This document shows positions 1 through 8,454 of a stretch of 64,000 nucleotides of DNA, piece by piece. Where the stretch lies: positions 2,536,001 through 2,600,000 of the forward strand of contig NZ_CP147247.1 of NCBI RefSeq assembly GCF_002140975.2, in the 5' to 3' direction. The DNA is from Enterococcus sp. 9E7_DIV0242 (GTDB taxonomy: Bacteria > Bacillota > Bacilli > Lactobacillales > Enterococcaceae). Numbering within the stretch: the first letter of the stretch is position 1; every line of letters begins with the position of its first letter. The position numbers and the translations under genes are program-made. The notes under the pieces are model-generated. The model was given only the letters and a program-made list of their open reading frames with translations, searched no databases and was not told where the DNA came from.

Positions 1-500
1 TCAGTCGTTGGATTCAATACGTATTCGCCGTCTACACGACCAACGTTTACACCAGCGATCGGTCCTGCAAATGGGATATCTGAAATTGCCAACGCTAATG
101 AAGAACCAAACATCGCTGCCATTTCAGGCGTACAATCCTGTTCCACACTCATTACAACGTTGGTAATCTGTACTTCATTACGGAACCCTTCCGCAAACAT
201 GGGACGAATCGGGCGGTCGATCAGACGAGCCGTTAATGTCGCACGTTCACTTGGACGTCCTTCACGTTTGATAAATCCTCCTGGGATTTTACCGACAGCG
301 TACATTTTTTCTTCGTAGTTCACTGTTAGTGGAAAGAAATCAAAATCTCTTGCATCTTTAGAAGCAACAGCTGCACTCAGTACAACGGTATCGCCATAAC
401 GAACCAATACTGCACCATTTGCCTGCTTTGCCATTTGACCAATTTCAACTTGCAGAGGGCGTCCGCCCCAAGTGGTTTTAAATACTTGTTTCTCTGACAT
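1..500 (-). CDS. pnp: Polyribonucleotide nucleotidyltransferase (PNPase), N-terminal part
   Basis: The reading frame begins at 500 and runs off the left edge, so only about 166 N-terminal residues are present. They match the first RNase PH-like domain of PNPase (start [11 protein letters not shown], then [25 protein letters not shown] and [11 protein letters not shown]). PNPase is a phosphorolytic 3'-5' exoribonuclease of the RNA degradosome. An AGGAG site precedes the ATG at good spacing. It lies downstream of rpsO on the same strand, the usual rpsO-pnp order. The C-terminal half and the KH/S1 RNA-binding domains lie outside the window. Confidence 0.96.
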   Translation of the reverse strand, partial: MSEKQVFKTTWGGRPLQVEIGQMAKQANGAVLVRYGDTVVLSAAVASKDARDFDFFPLTVNYEEKMYAVGKIPGGFIKREGRPSERATLTARLIDRPIRPMFAEGFRNEVQITNVVMSVEQDCTPEMAAMFGSSLALAISDIPFAGPIAGVNVGRVDGEYVLNPTT

Positions 501-701
501 AAAAAATCTCCTTCTCTCTATTGAAAGTAACTTCGTTATTATCCCAAAAAACGAATTCCTTTCATTTTATACTTTTGTGTCCTTTGTCCTTTTATCAACC
601 ATTACGATTGACTGACAACCGGATAAGCTGTTTCTAGTAGTCTAATTCTTCTCTTCACACTAATAGAAACCACGATTTTTCTGCCCTCTGAAAAGCGAGA
701 C

Positions 702-758
702 GCTACTAAACAAATGGAAAAATCCGAGTACGGTTAGATTCTTTCATTTGATTAGTAG
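702..758 (-). promoter_or_regulatory. Long inverted repeat in the rpsO-pnp intergenic region, possible RNase III-type pnp leader hairpin
   Basis: Arms at 703-724 and 737-758 are near-complementary over 22 positions (about three mismatches, outer core CTACTAA/TTAGTAG) around a short loop. There is no U-tract, so it does not look like a terminator. In enterobacteria a hairpin in the rpsO-pnp interval is cut by RNase III and lets PNPase control its own mRNA. A similar role here is inference from position and shape. The rest of 501-935 shows no coding potential. Confidence 0.45.
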
Positions 759-939
759 AGCTCTGACCAGCTTTCCAAAATGCAGCTACCACCAATTCTT
801 TTCGTTTCTATTCCTTTATCTGCGCCTAGAGGTTCTCATAGCAAAAGGAAGCTGTTTCACCAATGTAAACTTCCCTTCAAAGAAATCCAGTACAAAATCA
901 ATGCTATGAAACATGATCAACTGCCATGTCTCATAGCAA

Positions 940-968
940 AAAAGTGAGATTCCGGTGAATCCCACTTT
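940..968 (-). terminator. rpsO intrinsic terminator
   Basis: An AAAGTG.GATT stem closes on an ACCG-type loop and is followed, on the minus strand, by a run of T. It lies 12 bases after the rpsO stop. pnp lies beyond it, so pnp needs readthrough or its own promoter. Confidence 0.75.
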
Positions 969-979
969 CACATGTTTGA

Positions 980-1249
980 TTAACGACGCAAACCTAAGCG
1001 TTGGATCAGTTCACGGTAACGTTGGATGTCAGTTTTACGTAAGTAAGCTAACAAGTTACGGCGATGACCGATTTTTTTCATTAGTCCACGGTAAGAATGG
1101 TGATCTTTTTTGTGAACGCGTGCATGTTCGTTCAGGTGATTGATATCAGCAGTTAATACAGCGATCTGTACTTCTGGCGAACCAGTATCTCCTTCGTGAC
1201 GAGCATATTCGCTAATGATTTGGTTTTTTTGTTCTTTTGACATTGCCAT
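980..1249 (-). CDS. rpsO: 30S ribosomal protein S15
   Basis: 89 residues, the usual S15 length. It binds 16S rRNA early in assembly of the 30S platform. Family landmarks are visible: [11 protein letters not shown] near the start, the [13 protein letters not shown] stretch ([11 protein letters not shown]) and RRNLLAYL. The ATG at 1249 was chosen because AGGTGG sits five bases upstream; a GTG nine bases further up overlaps that ribosome site and is unlikely to be used. pnp follows on the same strand. Confidence 0.97.
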   Translation of the reverse strand: MAMSKEQKNQIISEYARHEGDTGSPEVQIAVLTADINHLNEHARVHKKDHHSYRGLMKKIGHRRNLLAYLRKTDIQRYRELIQRLGLRR

Positions 1250-1523
1250 GTTTTCCACCTCTTTCTAAAGTATCATCTGCTTACTGAGTAGTACGTTGGT
1301 GACTCGTACAACCAAGTAAAAGACGGTGTGTTTCCACACAGATTATACTTTACAGGATAGCCCTTTAAAAAGCAAGATAAACCGTAGGGAAACACCCGTT
1401 TTTCTATAGAAAACTCCCCATTTCAGCTTGTTTTGTGATACACTTAATTACGCTAAGCAATCAAGTACTGGTAAGAGCTTCTGCTTTTACTGTTTCGCTA
1501 CTATAAAAGGAGGAATTATCCTA

Positions 1524-2087
1524 GTGATTACAATGAAAGATATTATCCGAGAAGGACACCCTACATTGCGTCAGGTTGCAAAAGAGGTGACTTTCCCATT
1601 ATCTGAGGAAAATATTGAATTAGGAAAAGATATGATGACGTTTCTAAAAAACAGTCAGGACCCTGAAAAGGCAGCCGAACTAGAATTAAGAGGGGGTGTC
1701 GGACTGGCAGCCCCACAGTTGGACATATCCAAACGAATCATCGCTGTTCACGTACCGAGCAGTGATCTGGAAAAGCCCGATCCTGAGTTTAGTGCCGTGA
1801 TGTATAATCCTAAAATCATTAGTCACTCTGTCCAAGATGCCTGTCTTGCAGAAGGCGAGGGGTGCTTGTCTGTCGACCGCGAGGTACCTGGGTATGTCGT
1901 TCGTCATAACAAAATCACCCTTTCCTATTTCGATGCCGAGGGCGAAAAACACAAGAAACGCTTAAAAAACTATGAAGCGATTGTTGTACAGCATGAAATC
2001 GACCATTTGAACGGTGTGATGTTCTATGATCATATCAATGCAGAAAATCCTTTTGCATTGAAGGATGGCGTATTGGTGATCGAATAA
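1524..2087 (+). CDS. def: Peptide deformylase
   Basis: 187 residues. It removes the N-formyl group from nascent proteins using a metal ion. The three deformylase motifs are present: [14 protein letters not shown] and QHEIDHLNG (HExxH with metal-binding His, and the motif II Cys). The length and the extra residues in the N-terminal half fit the type II deformylases of Gram-positive bacteria. A GTG start at 1524 is preferred because AGGAGG lies 10 bases upstream; the ATG nine bases later is too far from it. Monocistronic on the plus strand, apart from the small gene that follows. Confidence 0.95.
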   Translation: MITMKDIIREGHPTLRQVAKEVTFPLSEENIELGKDMMTFLKNSQDPEKAAELELRGGVGLAAPQLDISKRIIAVHVPSSDLEKPDPEFSAVMYNPKIISHSVQDACLAEGEGCLSVDREVPGYVVRHNKITLSYFDAEGEKHKKRLKNYEAIVVQHEIDHLNGVMFYDHINAENPFALKDGVLVIE

Positions 2088-2186
2088 TTGTCTTCTTTCG
2101 TAAGACATTTTACCTGAGACAAAATTTCCGCTTTTTTCCAGCATACGCGCTATACTGTCGTTGTAACAAACAAAAGGATGAGGACG

Positions 2187-2396
2187 ATGTTGGAAATTCA
2201 TTATCTTGTTACAAGCAGTGACACAACAGCGAGCATAAAAAAATATGAAAAAGCGGCCGATTTCGTTGCTGCTCAACAGCGGGAAGTTCCCGATTTAGAG
2301 GACTACTACCCTGTGACAGAGGCGCTAGTTGACGGAGAAAAATTGGCATTGGATGAGCCTACTATATATGGACTGTTCAACAAATTGAATCAGTAA
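2187..2396 (+). CDS. Small conserved protein of unknown function
   Basis: 69 residues, soluble and acidic, with a LEDYYPVTEALVDGEKL segment. I do not recognise a function; it loosely resembles short DUF4649-type proteins of lactic acid bacteria, from memory only. The ATG at 2187 has better spacing to the AAAGGATGAGG ribosome site than an ATG nine bases upstream, which lies inside that site. It follows def by 100 bases and ends just before a strong bidirectional terminator. Confidence 0.7.
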   Translation: MLEIHYLVTSSDTTASIKKYEKAADFVAAQQREVPDLEDYYPVTEALVDGEKLALDEPTIYGLFNKLNQ

Positions 2397-2404
2397 AAAG
2401 TAAA

Positions 2405-2446
2405 ACAAAAAAGATGGATTTGCCGCTCGGCGAATCCATCTTTTTT
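2405..2446. terminator. Bidirectional intrinsic terminator
   Basis: A GATGGATT.GCCG stem with a short loop is flanked by A-runs and T-runs. It separates the plus-strand gene ending at 2396 from the minus-strand gene ending at 2485. Confidence 0.9.
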
Positions 2447-2484
2447 GTTAATGAACAGTTCTTCTTAAAATACTGTCCGATTGT

Positions 2485-3261
2485 TTAAACAAAATTCAGT
2501 TCTTTCAGTGCCTTCCAGATGCCATCCTGATCATTCGTGTCTGTGACCATCGCAGCTTCCTTCTGTACATGGGACTCTGCGTTCCCCATTGCAACACCAA
2601 TCCCAGCTTCCCGCAGCATTTCCCGATCGTTGTCCCCATCACCAAAAGTAATGATATCTTCACGGCTGATCCCAACTCGATCAGCCAGATTCATGATCGT
2701 TGCTGCCTTTGAGCCGCCCTGAGGAAGAATATCCACACTTTCCGGGTGCCAACGAACAAAACGGAATTTCGAAAATTGCTGATCGAATTTCCCTTCACAA
2801 GAGCCATCATAGAACGCCAATGCCTGATAAATATCTGCAGATTTAGCGAAATCTTCATCAAAAGCCAGATCATGAAAATCAATGGACTTCATAGCCGTTA
2901 CAACCTGTTCTGCGCGGTGACTATTCGTTTTCTTGACATCATCCAAGCCAACATACGCAAGCCCTAACTCCTGTTTTTCCAACTCTGAAGAAAAACGCAG
3001 CAGCTCTTCTTCATCCAGAAGATTCTGGTAATACTGTTCATGACCCAAAAAACCCGCGGCTCCATTACACAGGATATAATTTGAAAATTCCAAATCTAAA
3101 ATGACTTTCTGAGCCATGTAACGGCTTCTCCCCGTAGCGATCGTCACCAAATGTCCTTGCCGTCTAAGCTTTTGCAGCGCTTCTCTCGTACTGTCCAATG
3201 CTTGCTTATCTGTCCCCAGTAGCGTACCGTCGATGTCGAATGCAAAAAGTTTTCTTTTCAT
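2485..3261 (-). CDS. HAD-superfamily hydrolase, Cof/YidA type
   Basis: 258 residues. HAD motif I (DIDGTLLGTD, nucleophile Asp about residue 9), motif II (ATGRSRY), a conserved Lys (GGSKAATIM) and motif IV (GDGDNDREML) are all present, with a large C2-type cap between motifs II and III. The family dephosphorylates small sugar phosphates, nucleotides or cofactors; the substrate cannot be read from sequence. The ribosome site is weak. Monocistronic. Confidence 0.88.
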   Translation of the reverse strand: MKRKLFAFDIDGTLLGTDKQALDSTREALQKLRRQGHLVTIATGRSRYMAQKVILDLEFSNYILCNGAAGFLGHEQYYQNLLDEEELLRFSSELEKQELGLAYVGLDDVKKTNSHRAEQVVTAMKSIDFHDLAFDEDFAKSADIYQALAFYDGSCEGKFDQQFSKFRFVRWHPESVDILPQGGSKAATIMNLADRVGISREDIITFGDGDNDREMLREAGIGVAMGNAESHVQKEAAMVTDTNDQDGIWKALKELNFV

Positions 3262-3601
3262 GGAATATCACTTTGCCTGCCTTTATTTTATATTTTTTGA
3301 TCGTTTCTACCATTATTCTTTTATTATTAGATAGACGACTAACATTTTCCAACATTTACCGCCTATCCATATACTCATCTATTTTACATACTTTAACTAA
3401 AAAAGCCAATTGTTGAGATGCCTTAATCAATTCCGAAGGTCCTCTTCCCCTTGGATTCTCGCCTTTAGAGTCAAACTGTAGAAGAATTATCAGAACTGAA
3501 AATTTCAAGTGATTTTTCAGAAAAATACTTATTGTAAATTGAATAGGCACACCAAGATTTGGCATACTAGATGACTTACATCTTTTAAATATGAGCCCAA
3601 A
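3262..3601. other. Intergenic region with no supported gene
   Basis: AT-rich spacer between the HAD gene and the terminator at 3606. Short open frames exist on both strands, but none has a ribosome site or a recognisable product. Confidence 0.6.
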
Positions 3602-3605
3602 GCAA

Positions 3606-3643
3606 AAAGCTACGAATAGACCTATAGAGGCACTCGTAGCTTC
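3606..3643 (-). terminator. Terminator of the formate/nitrite-type transporter gene
   Basis: A GAAGCTACGA/TCGTAGCTT stem followed on the minus strand by TTTTGC, 11 bases after the stop codon. Confidence 0.75.
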
Positions 3644-3653
3644 ATTTATCTTA

Positions 3654-4454
3654 TTAATCTAAATAGTTTGTATCGGCATTATTCAACCAAGCATAACCTA
3701 GCCCCATGACCAATCCGCCACCAATGAAGTTTCCAATCAGCGCAAAGAAAAGGTTGTGGATCACATTACCTACTGTCAACGCAGCCATAGTTCCGTGCGA
3801 AGCAAAATATGCAAGCGTAAATGCTGGGAAGTTTGCAATAACGTGTTCGTAGCCCAAGAATGCGAAGATAAAGATAATAAAGATGATTGCTGCCACTTTA
3901 CCAGCGTCATCTTTCATACGCATGCTTACTAATACAGCCGTATTTACAACAATATTAGCAAACATACCTTCAACAAGGATCTGAACCGTACTCTTCGTTA
4001 ATTTCCCTGAAATCGAGGTAAACATAAAATTGTCTGGAGCTAAATCTTGAAATGGAACAGTCTGAGAAATAAGAAAACCAAAAAGCACGCCTCCGACTAA
4101 GTTGAATAAAATACAGGTAAACAAAATTTTTGCTGCAAACGGTAATGAAATCTTTTTGCGATAGACACCGACCGTCATGTAAAGCATGTTCGATGTACCC
4201 AATTCGGCATTCATATAAAGAATCATGACTAAAGACCAACTGAACATAAATGCATAAAGCATTTTTCCTAAACCGTGAGCAATGTCCTCACCTTTCATAG
4301 CGATAGCGAAAGCTATTGCAGTACCTAAGGTTAAAAACATACACGCCAGCATTGCACGAAAAGCATAACGAACAACACTATTTTGAAACAAACTCATTTT
4401 CTTATTGATCGACTTGTCGATCTGTTCAAAGAGAGGAGATACTGGTTTCATCAT
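3654..4454 (-). CDS. Formate/nitrite transporter family channel (FocA/NirC type)
   Basis: 266 residues with six hydrophobic segments and family signatures such as the SNMLYMTVGVY stretch and an FGFLISQ turn. FNT proteins are pentameric channels that move formate, nitrite or related small anions across the cytoplasmic membrane. The substrate cannot be decided here; no formate lyase or nitrite reductase gene is adjacent. AAGGAG lies 5 bases before the first ATG and 8 before the second (4451), so either may be the start. It is divergent from rpsD. Confidence 0.88.
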   Translation of the reverse strand: MMKPVSPLFEQIDKSINKKMSLFQNSVVRYAFRAMLACMFLTLGTAIAFAIAMKGEDIAHGLGKMLYAFMFSWSLVMILYMNAELGTSNMLYMTVGVYRKKISLPFAAKILFTCILFNLVGGVLFGFLISQTVPFQDLAPDNFMFTSISGKLTKSTVQILVEGMFANIVVNTAVLVSMRMKDDAGKVAAIIFIIFIFAFLGYEHVIANFPAFTLAYFASHGTMAALTVGNVIHNLFFALIGNFIGGGLVMGLGYAWLNNADTNYLD

Positions 4455-4609
4455 TACTGCTCCTTTTCAATTGATTTTCACTATGTGTTTTCAAAATATC
4501 CTTTTTTATTCTAATGACCTTGACGCCATTTGTCCAGTGATTTTTTTATACTTATTCTCTCATTTAACCATTTTTTTGTCGCTTTCTCCAGTAAAAGCAC
4601 TGAAAGAAC

Positions 4610-4639
4610 TTGACTTTACAGCTGTTTTCAAGGTACAAT
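4610..4639 (+). promoter_or_regulatory. rpsD promoter
   Basis: TTGACT (4610-4615), an 18-base spacer and TACAAT (4634-4639). It predicts a leader of about 175 bases before the rpsD start. Confidence 0.7.
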
Positions 4640-4684
4640 ACTCTTTGTGTAAAATAATGCAGCAGAAGAATAATAACTCGTCAA

Positions 4685-4754
4685 CAGTTCATTGCCTCAT
4701 GATGGTTCAACTGCGTAACCGCGGCTGCAAAGGTGAAGGTTGAAGAATGAACTG
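4685..4754 (+). promoter_or_regulatory. Structured rpsD leader, probable S4 autoregulatory RNA
   Basis: Nested helices are visible. CAGTTCATT (4685-4693) pairs perfectly with AATGAACTG (4746-4754). Inside it TTCAAC (4706-4711) pairs with GTTGAA (4739-4744), enclosing a GC-rich CCGCGG segment. Firmicute rpsD genes are known to be repressed by S4 binding to the leader RNA. That this leader does the same is inferred from its position and folding. Confidence 0.6.
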
Positions 4755-4820
4755 CACGAATATGAATTTTTCAGAAGATTATTTTACTCCAAAAAAACTT
4801 ATTTATTGGAGGAATTTTTA

Positions 4821-5432
4821 ATGTCTCGTTATACAGGACCATCTTGGAAAATCTCTCGTCGTCTAGGTATCTCTCTATCAGGAACTGGTAAAGAACTAGC
4901 ACGTCGTCCTTACAAACCAGGTCAGCACGGACCAAACAGCCGTGGTAAATTATCTGAATACGGTTTGCAATTAACTGAAAAACAAAAATTACGTCATATG
5001 TACGGTATGAATGAACGTCAATTCGTTAACTTGTTCGTAAAAGCAAGCAAAATCAAAGAAGGTAAACACGGTGTTAACTTCATGATCTTGCTGGAACAAC
5101 GTTTAGACAACGTCGTTTACCGTTTAGGTCTTGCAACTACTCGTCGTCAAGCACGCCAATTGGTTAACCATGGTCACGTGACTGTTGATGGCAAACGCGT
5201 AGATATCCCTTCATACCACGTTGAAGTTGGTCAAGTGATTTCTATCCGTGAAAAATCTAAAAATGTTGTAACTATCAAAGAAGCAGTTGAATCAACTCTT
5301 GGTCGCCCTGCTTTCATCAGCTTCGACGCTGAAAAATTAGAAGGAAGCCTAACTCGCTTACCAGAGCGTGAAGAGCTTTATGCAGAAATCGACGAAGCAC
5401 TTATCGTTGAATACTACAACCAAAAAATGTAA
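4821..5432 (+). CDS. rpsD: 30S ribosomal protein S4
   Basis: 203 residues, normal for the family. S4 nucleates 30S assembly on 16S rRNA and represses its own synthesis. It has the N-terminal S4 domain ([16 protein letters not shown]) and the S4 RNA-binding fold in the [26 protein letters not shown] segment. The ATG at 4821 follows GGAGG by 8 bases; upstream in-frame starts lie within the structured leader. Monocistronic, with its own promoter, leader and terminator. Confidence 0.98.
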   Translation: MSRYTGPSWKISRRLGISLSGTGKELARRPYKPGQHGPNSRGKLSEYGLQLTEKQKLRHMYGMNERQFVNLFVKASKIKEGKHGVNFMILLEQRLDNVVYRLGLATTRRQARQLVNHGHVTVDGKRVDIPSYHVEVGQVISIREKSKNVVTIKEAVESTLGRPAFISFDAEKLEGSLTRLPEREELYAEIDEALIVEYYNQKM

Positions 5433-5443
5433 CAACGAATCAA

Positions 5444-5477
5444 AAACCTTGTCGAATTTTTTCGACAAGGTTTTTTT
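5444..5477. terminator. rpsD terminator, bidirectional
   Basis: A perfect CCTTGTCGAA/TTCGACAAGG stem with a run of seven T on the plus strand and A-runs on the other side. Confidence 0.9.
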
Positions 5478-5894
5478 CTACTTATTATGAATGAGCTCAT
5501 TCAGCTCTTTACTACTTCTTTTAGCCTCCAGCTTAGCATATACATAGAATGCCAGTGAATGCAGCAACACAGATAACACAAGCATCCCCGGCAACCATGG
5601 AAGAATCACCGCGAACATTTCTGTTGAAAATAGATAAACAGCTAGTAGACCAAACGCAATATTCAATCCAGAAGAAATCAGTACATTCCAGATTGGTTTC
5701 AATGTCAGATAATTCCACAATCCACTATAAACCACACCAAACATCACACCAAAGCTAGTCGAAATCCCAATCAAATGCCAAAGATAACTGATTGAAATTA
5801 GTTGATCCCTAAAAAATACTGTCAGTAAAAACGTAACCCACACAAATGTAACCGTAAATACCTGAAAAAATGATTGTTTTAATTGATTGATCAT
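5478..5894 (-). CDS. DUF3021 family membrane protein
   Basis: 138 residues with four hydrophobic segments and a short charged C-terminus. DUF3021 proteins are small membrane proteins usually encoded directly after a LytTR regulator and thought to act as its membrane partner. Here the ATG overlaps the stop codon of the reconstructed LytTR gene (ATGA), indicating translational coupling. The partner carries a frameshift, so this protein may be poorly translated. Confidence 0.8.
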   Translation of the reverse strand: MINQLKQSFFQVFTVTFVWVTFLLTVFFRDQLISISYLWHLIGISTSFGVMFGVVYSGLWNYLTLKPIWNVLISSGLNIAFGLLAVYLFSTEMFAVILPWLPGMLVLSVLLHSLAFYVYAKLEAKRSSKELNELIHNK

Positions 5895-6336
5895 GAAAAT
5901 AGCCTCCTAAATGTTTTAATATAATGTCTACTGATAAAGTATGTAGCACCGTTCTTCATCAATAATTCGATTCTTGCATTCGTTGTAGCTGAAAATCGTT
6001 CAATCTCTTTGTGATTAATCACCACTTGGTTATTTACTCTTATAACCCATAAGGCGCAAACTCCTGCTCTACATATTTCAATCGCTTAGTGTAAAGGAAC
6101 ATTTCTCCGCTTGCCATAGTTAAATTGCATGATCGATCTTCTGACTCAATACTGATAACGGCGCTGATAGGAATCTGGCAGTTGCGATTATTTTTACCAT
6201 CAATAACAGTTAACACCTTCTCTGTTTGCTCTATTGCCTGTCGGAGCTGCTGCCACTCTTTCTCCTTATCAGGATGCGTGACGACCATAACATCCTCCAA
6301 TGCGAGCTGCTCCTTTGCTTTAAATATGACGTTCAT
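5891..6336 (-). pseudogene. LytTR-type transcriptional regulator, frameshifted
   Basis: The intact frame runs from the ATG at 6336 (AGGAGG seven bases upstream) to a stop at 6040, giving about 98 residues that end FAPYGL. The next frame continues without a gap as IRVNNQVVINHKEIERF and ISRHYIKTF up to a stop at 5891, which overlaps the DUF3021 start. Adding one T near 6043 restores a 148-residue protein with a full C-terminal LytTR DNA-binding domain (IPISAVISIES ... FIRVNNQVVIN ... YFISRHYIKTF). It is read here as a one-base deletion. A sequencing error or programmed frameshifting cannot be excluded. Confidence 0.85.
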
Positions 6337-6599
6337 TCTTTTCCCTCCTACAAACACTATACTAAAGTAACACAATTCTGAATTCGAGCTTTTTGCGGCT
6401 TGTTGCACTTTTTCTTCACTTTGTTTCATTGATCAAGAAATATCCCTGTAAAAATGCGTGTAGGACAATAATGTGTGCCCTATCCAGTCGCTTAAAACCA
6501 AATAAATAGTATTTTCCAAATTACAAGGCAATGCCTTTCGCTCTAAGCACATCTTTCGATTTTACTAAAAAATAAACAGAGATCACCCCAAAAAATAAA

Positions 6600-6628
6600 T
6601 TGGCATTTAGATATGTATAAATTACTAT
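6600..6628 (+). promoter_or_regulatory. Promoter-like sequence without a downstream gene
   Basis: TTGGCA (6600-6605), a 17-base spacer, TACTAT (6623-6628). It points toward the orphan terminator at 6694-6723. Chance matches are common in DNA this AT-rich. Confidence 0.35.
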
Positions 6629-6634
6629 AAATAA

Positions 6635-6723
6635 CGTAACAACCAACAACTTTTTTATTTTTCATTTACTCTTAATTGAGTAATACTCCTTTTAGCTGCC
6701 TATTTCCAAGGGCAGCTTTTTTC
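6635..6723 (+). ncRNA. Candidate small RNA ending in an orphan terminator
   Basis: AGCTGCC (6694-6700) pairs perfectly with GGCAGCT (6711-6717) over a 10-base loop and is followed by a run of T: a strong plus-strand terminator. No plus-strand gene lies upstream; the flanking gene at 6336 is on the other strand. With the promoter-like sequence at 6600 this predicts a transcript of about 85-90 bases. No ribosome site plus frame was seen inside. Confidence 0.4.
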
Positions 6724-6939
6724 TTCAAACTGTATATTTCAAGACATTCATACTGTATATAGCGTGAAAAACCACCCCATGCATCGTTATTCTCAATAAA
6801 ATACACAAACAATAAAAACAACATTCCTTTTTAAAATAACGATTGTCATTAAATTATATATACTAGAGCTACAGTCTGCTTTCCAGACGAACGCCATTTT
6901 CTACTAAGTACAAAAAATAGAAAACCGTTCGATTTCTTC

Positions 6940-6968
6940 TTTACAAAAGGAACATATGTTCTTATAAT
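6940..6968 (+). promoter_or_regulatory. Promoter with an embedded LexA/DinR-type box
   Basis: TTTACA (6940-6945), a 17-base spacer, TATAAT (6963-6968). The spacer holds the perfect palindrome GAACATATGTTC (6950-6961), which fits the Gram-positive SOS box core GAAC-N4-GTTC. RNA polymerase and LexA could not bind together, so the operon at 7017-7684 is predicted to be DNA-damage inducible. The match is seen; the regulation is inferred. Confidence 0.65.
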
Positions 6969-7016
6969 GGTAATTGACTCTCATTAGATCATAATAAATA
7001 AACAGGAGGGAAAGAA

Positions 7017-7343
7017 ATGAAATTAGTTGTTACTGAACGCCATTTAGGAGAAGGGATTTTCCCTGTATTTTCAGCTGGATCAAAGGTTACCGAACTCAAC
7101 CCCTGTAAAAAATATAAGAATTGGACCGCTGGAACCATCGACGGCTATCCAACCTATCTCCCATTAGATTACCTTAACAAGGACATACTGACTCGTGACT
7201 ACAACCCTACTGAGCTTGTAGCATCTGAAAACAGCATCGTCGAATTACTTGAAGTCGTCTACGAATGGGCTTTAGTAAAAAATCAGGATGGATCGATTGG
7301 TTGGCTGCCTTTTGAAATCCTAAAGTCGTTGGATTTTACTTGA
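7017..7343 (+). CDS. Unknown protein with a possible SH3-like C-terminus, first gene of a predicted SOS operon
   Basis: 108 residues, no signal peptide or membrane segment, so probably cytoplasmic. I do not recognise a family. The last 45 residues (VVYEWALVKNQDG, then SIGWLPFEIL) have the look of a small SH3-like beta barrel. AGGAGGG lies six bases before the ATG. The next gene starts 26 bases after its stop. A LexA-type box lies in its promoter. Confidence 0.75.
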   Translation: MKLVVTERHLGEGIFPVFSAGSKVTELNPCKKYKNWTAGTIDGYPTYLPLDYLNKDILTRDYNPTELVASENSIVELLEVVYEWALVKNQDGSIGWLPFEILKSLDFT

Positions 7344-7369
7344 ATCAAAATGGTAGGAGACACGAACCT

Positions 7370-7684
7370 ATGAAAAAATATATTGGTTCTCTAAAGGAGA
7401 AAACACCCAACCTTTTGACAGAGGAGCTGTTAACTGCTCACGTCAGTCATCTTCAGTATTTAGAGCAGACTGGCGTACTGTTATTGTGTGGCCCTTTGAA
7501 GGATAGCGACCAAGCGTTTCAATTATTGCAGGCCGAGTCTCTTTTAGAAGCTCAGCTACTCTTTTTCAGCGATCCCTTCATCCAAAACGGTTACTATAGA
7601 AACTGTACAATTCATGAGCTGATCGAAGCCAATCCAAGCAATCATTTTCTACTTTCGGATTCAACAGTGACTAATCATCTTTGA
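7370..7684 (+). CDS. YCII (YciI-like) domain protein
   Basis: 104 residues with the YCII pattern of a His followed by a strand and GPL (HVSHLQYLEQTGVLLLCGPL). YCII proteins form ferredoxin-like dimers with a His-Asp pair; most have no proven reaction. The ATG at 7370 follows TAGGAG by 10 bases; an in-frame ATG at 7340 overlaps the upstream stop and lacks a site. It is the second gene of the operon under the LexA-type box. Confidence 0.75.
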   Translation: MKKYIGSLKEKTPNLLTEELLTAHVSHLQYLEQTGVLLLCGPLKDSDQAFQLLQAESLLEAQLLFFSDPFIQNGYYRNCTIHELIEANPSNHFLLSDSTVTNHL

Positions 7685-7700
7685 CATTTTCAGAAAAAAT

Positions 7701-7755
7701 AAGAGAAGAGACACGGAAATTTATTAACTAATTTCCGTGTCTCTCATCTTATTTT
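7701..7755. terminator. Bidirectional terminator
   Basis: AGAGACACGGAAATT pairs with its complement ending at 7744, flanked by AATAAGA and TCTTATTTT. It serves the plus operon ending at 7684 and the minus ABC operon ending at 7763. Confidence 0.9.
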
Positions 7756-7762
7756 CTAAGTG

Positions 7763-8437
7763 TCACCCTTCTTTTAGCTGTAACACGCCATCCTTCATCA
7801 CAAAGACTTGATCGCATTGCTTAATCAATCGTTCATCATGCGTGACCATGATTGTTGCTTTGTTTTTTTCCTTTGTTTCTTTCGCTAAGATATCAACTAC
7901 CTCAAACGCCTTCTCAGAATCTAAACTCGCTGTCGGCTCATCTGCTAAGATAATCGAAGGATCATTATACAAGGCTCTGGCAATCGCCACCCGTTGCCGT
8001 TCACCACCTGATACTTCATCCGGATATTTATTCTTCAGCTTATCTACACCTAATTGCTCCAACAACTCCTGAATCCCAGAAGATGTCCCTCTAGCCTTTT
8101 TTACCTTGTCCACCAGACGCAGCTGTTTTTCAATCGTCAGAAACGGTACCAAGTTAGAGGCTTGTAAAATGAACCCAATTTCAGAAAAGCGAAGCATAGA
8201 ACGTTTCTTTTCACTCACTTTACTAAAGGGTTGCTCGTTGATTCGAACCTCCCCTTTTGTCGGCGTCTGCAAACCTCCGGCAATTGTCAAAAACGTACTC
8301 TTCCCTGAACCACTAGGCCCGATTACTGCCGCAAACTTTCCTTTCTCCAGAGAAAATTCGGTTGTCTTCAAAGCAGCGATCATCGCGTCTCCATCTAAAA
8401 AGCTTTTTTCAACTTGTTTAAACTCTATTGCTTTCAT
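7763..8437 (-). CDS. ABC transporter ATP-binding protein (MacB/LolD type)
   Basis: 224 residues. Walker A GPSGSGKST, signature VSGGERQRVAIARAL, Walker B IILADEPTASLD and the switch His (MVTHD) are intact. It would power the FtsX-like permease encoded just upstream on the same strand (17 bases apart). Such pairs in Firmicutes typically export or resist peptides and antimicrobials; the substrate is not readable. Because the permease is frameshifted, the ATPase may have no working partner here. Confidence 0.9.
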   Translation of the reverse strand: MKAIEFKQVEKSFLDGDAMIAALKTTEFSLEKGKFAAVIGPSGSGKSTFLTIAGGLQTPTKGEVRINEQPFSKVSEKKRSMLRFSEIGFILQASNLVPFLTIEKQLRLVDKVKKARGTSSGIQELLEQLGVDKLKNKYPDEVSGGERQRVAIARALYNDPSIILADEPTASLDSEKAFEVVDILAKETKEKNKATIMVTHDERLIKQCDQVFVMKDGVLQLKEG

Positions 8438-8454
8438 CCAATGCTCACCATCCT

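Noticed and set aside
955..1143. Plus-strand open frame opposite rpsO
   Set aside because: Shadow of the S15 gene; no ribosome site and no recognisable product.
3356..3565. 69-codon minus-strand frame between the HAD and transporter genes
   Set aside because: No ribosome site, no family resemblance, not linked to a neighbouring gene.
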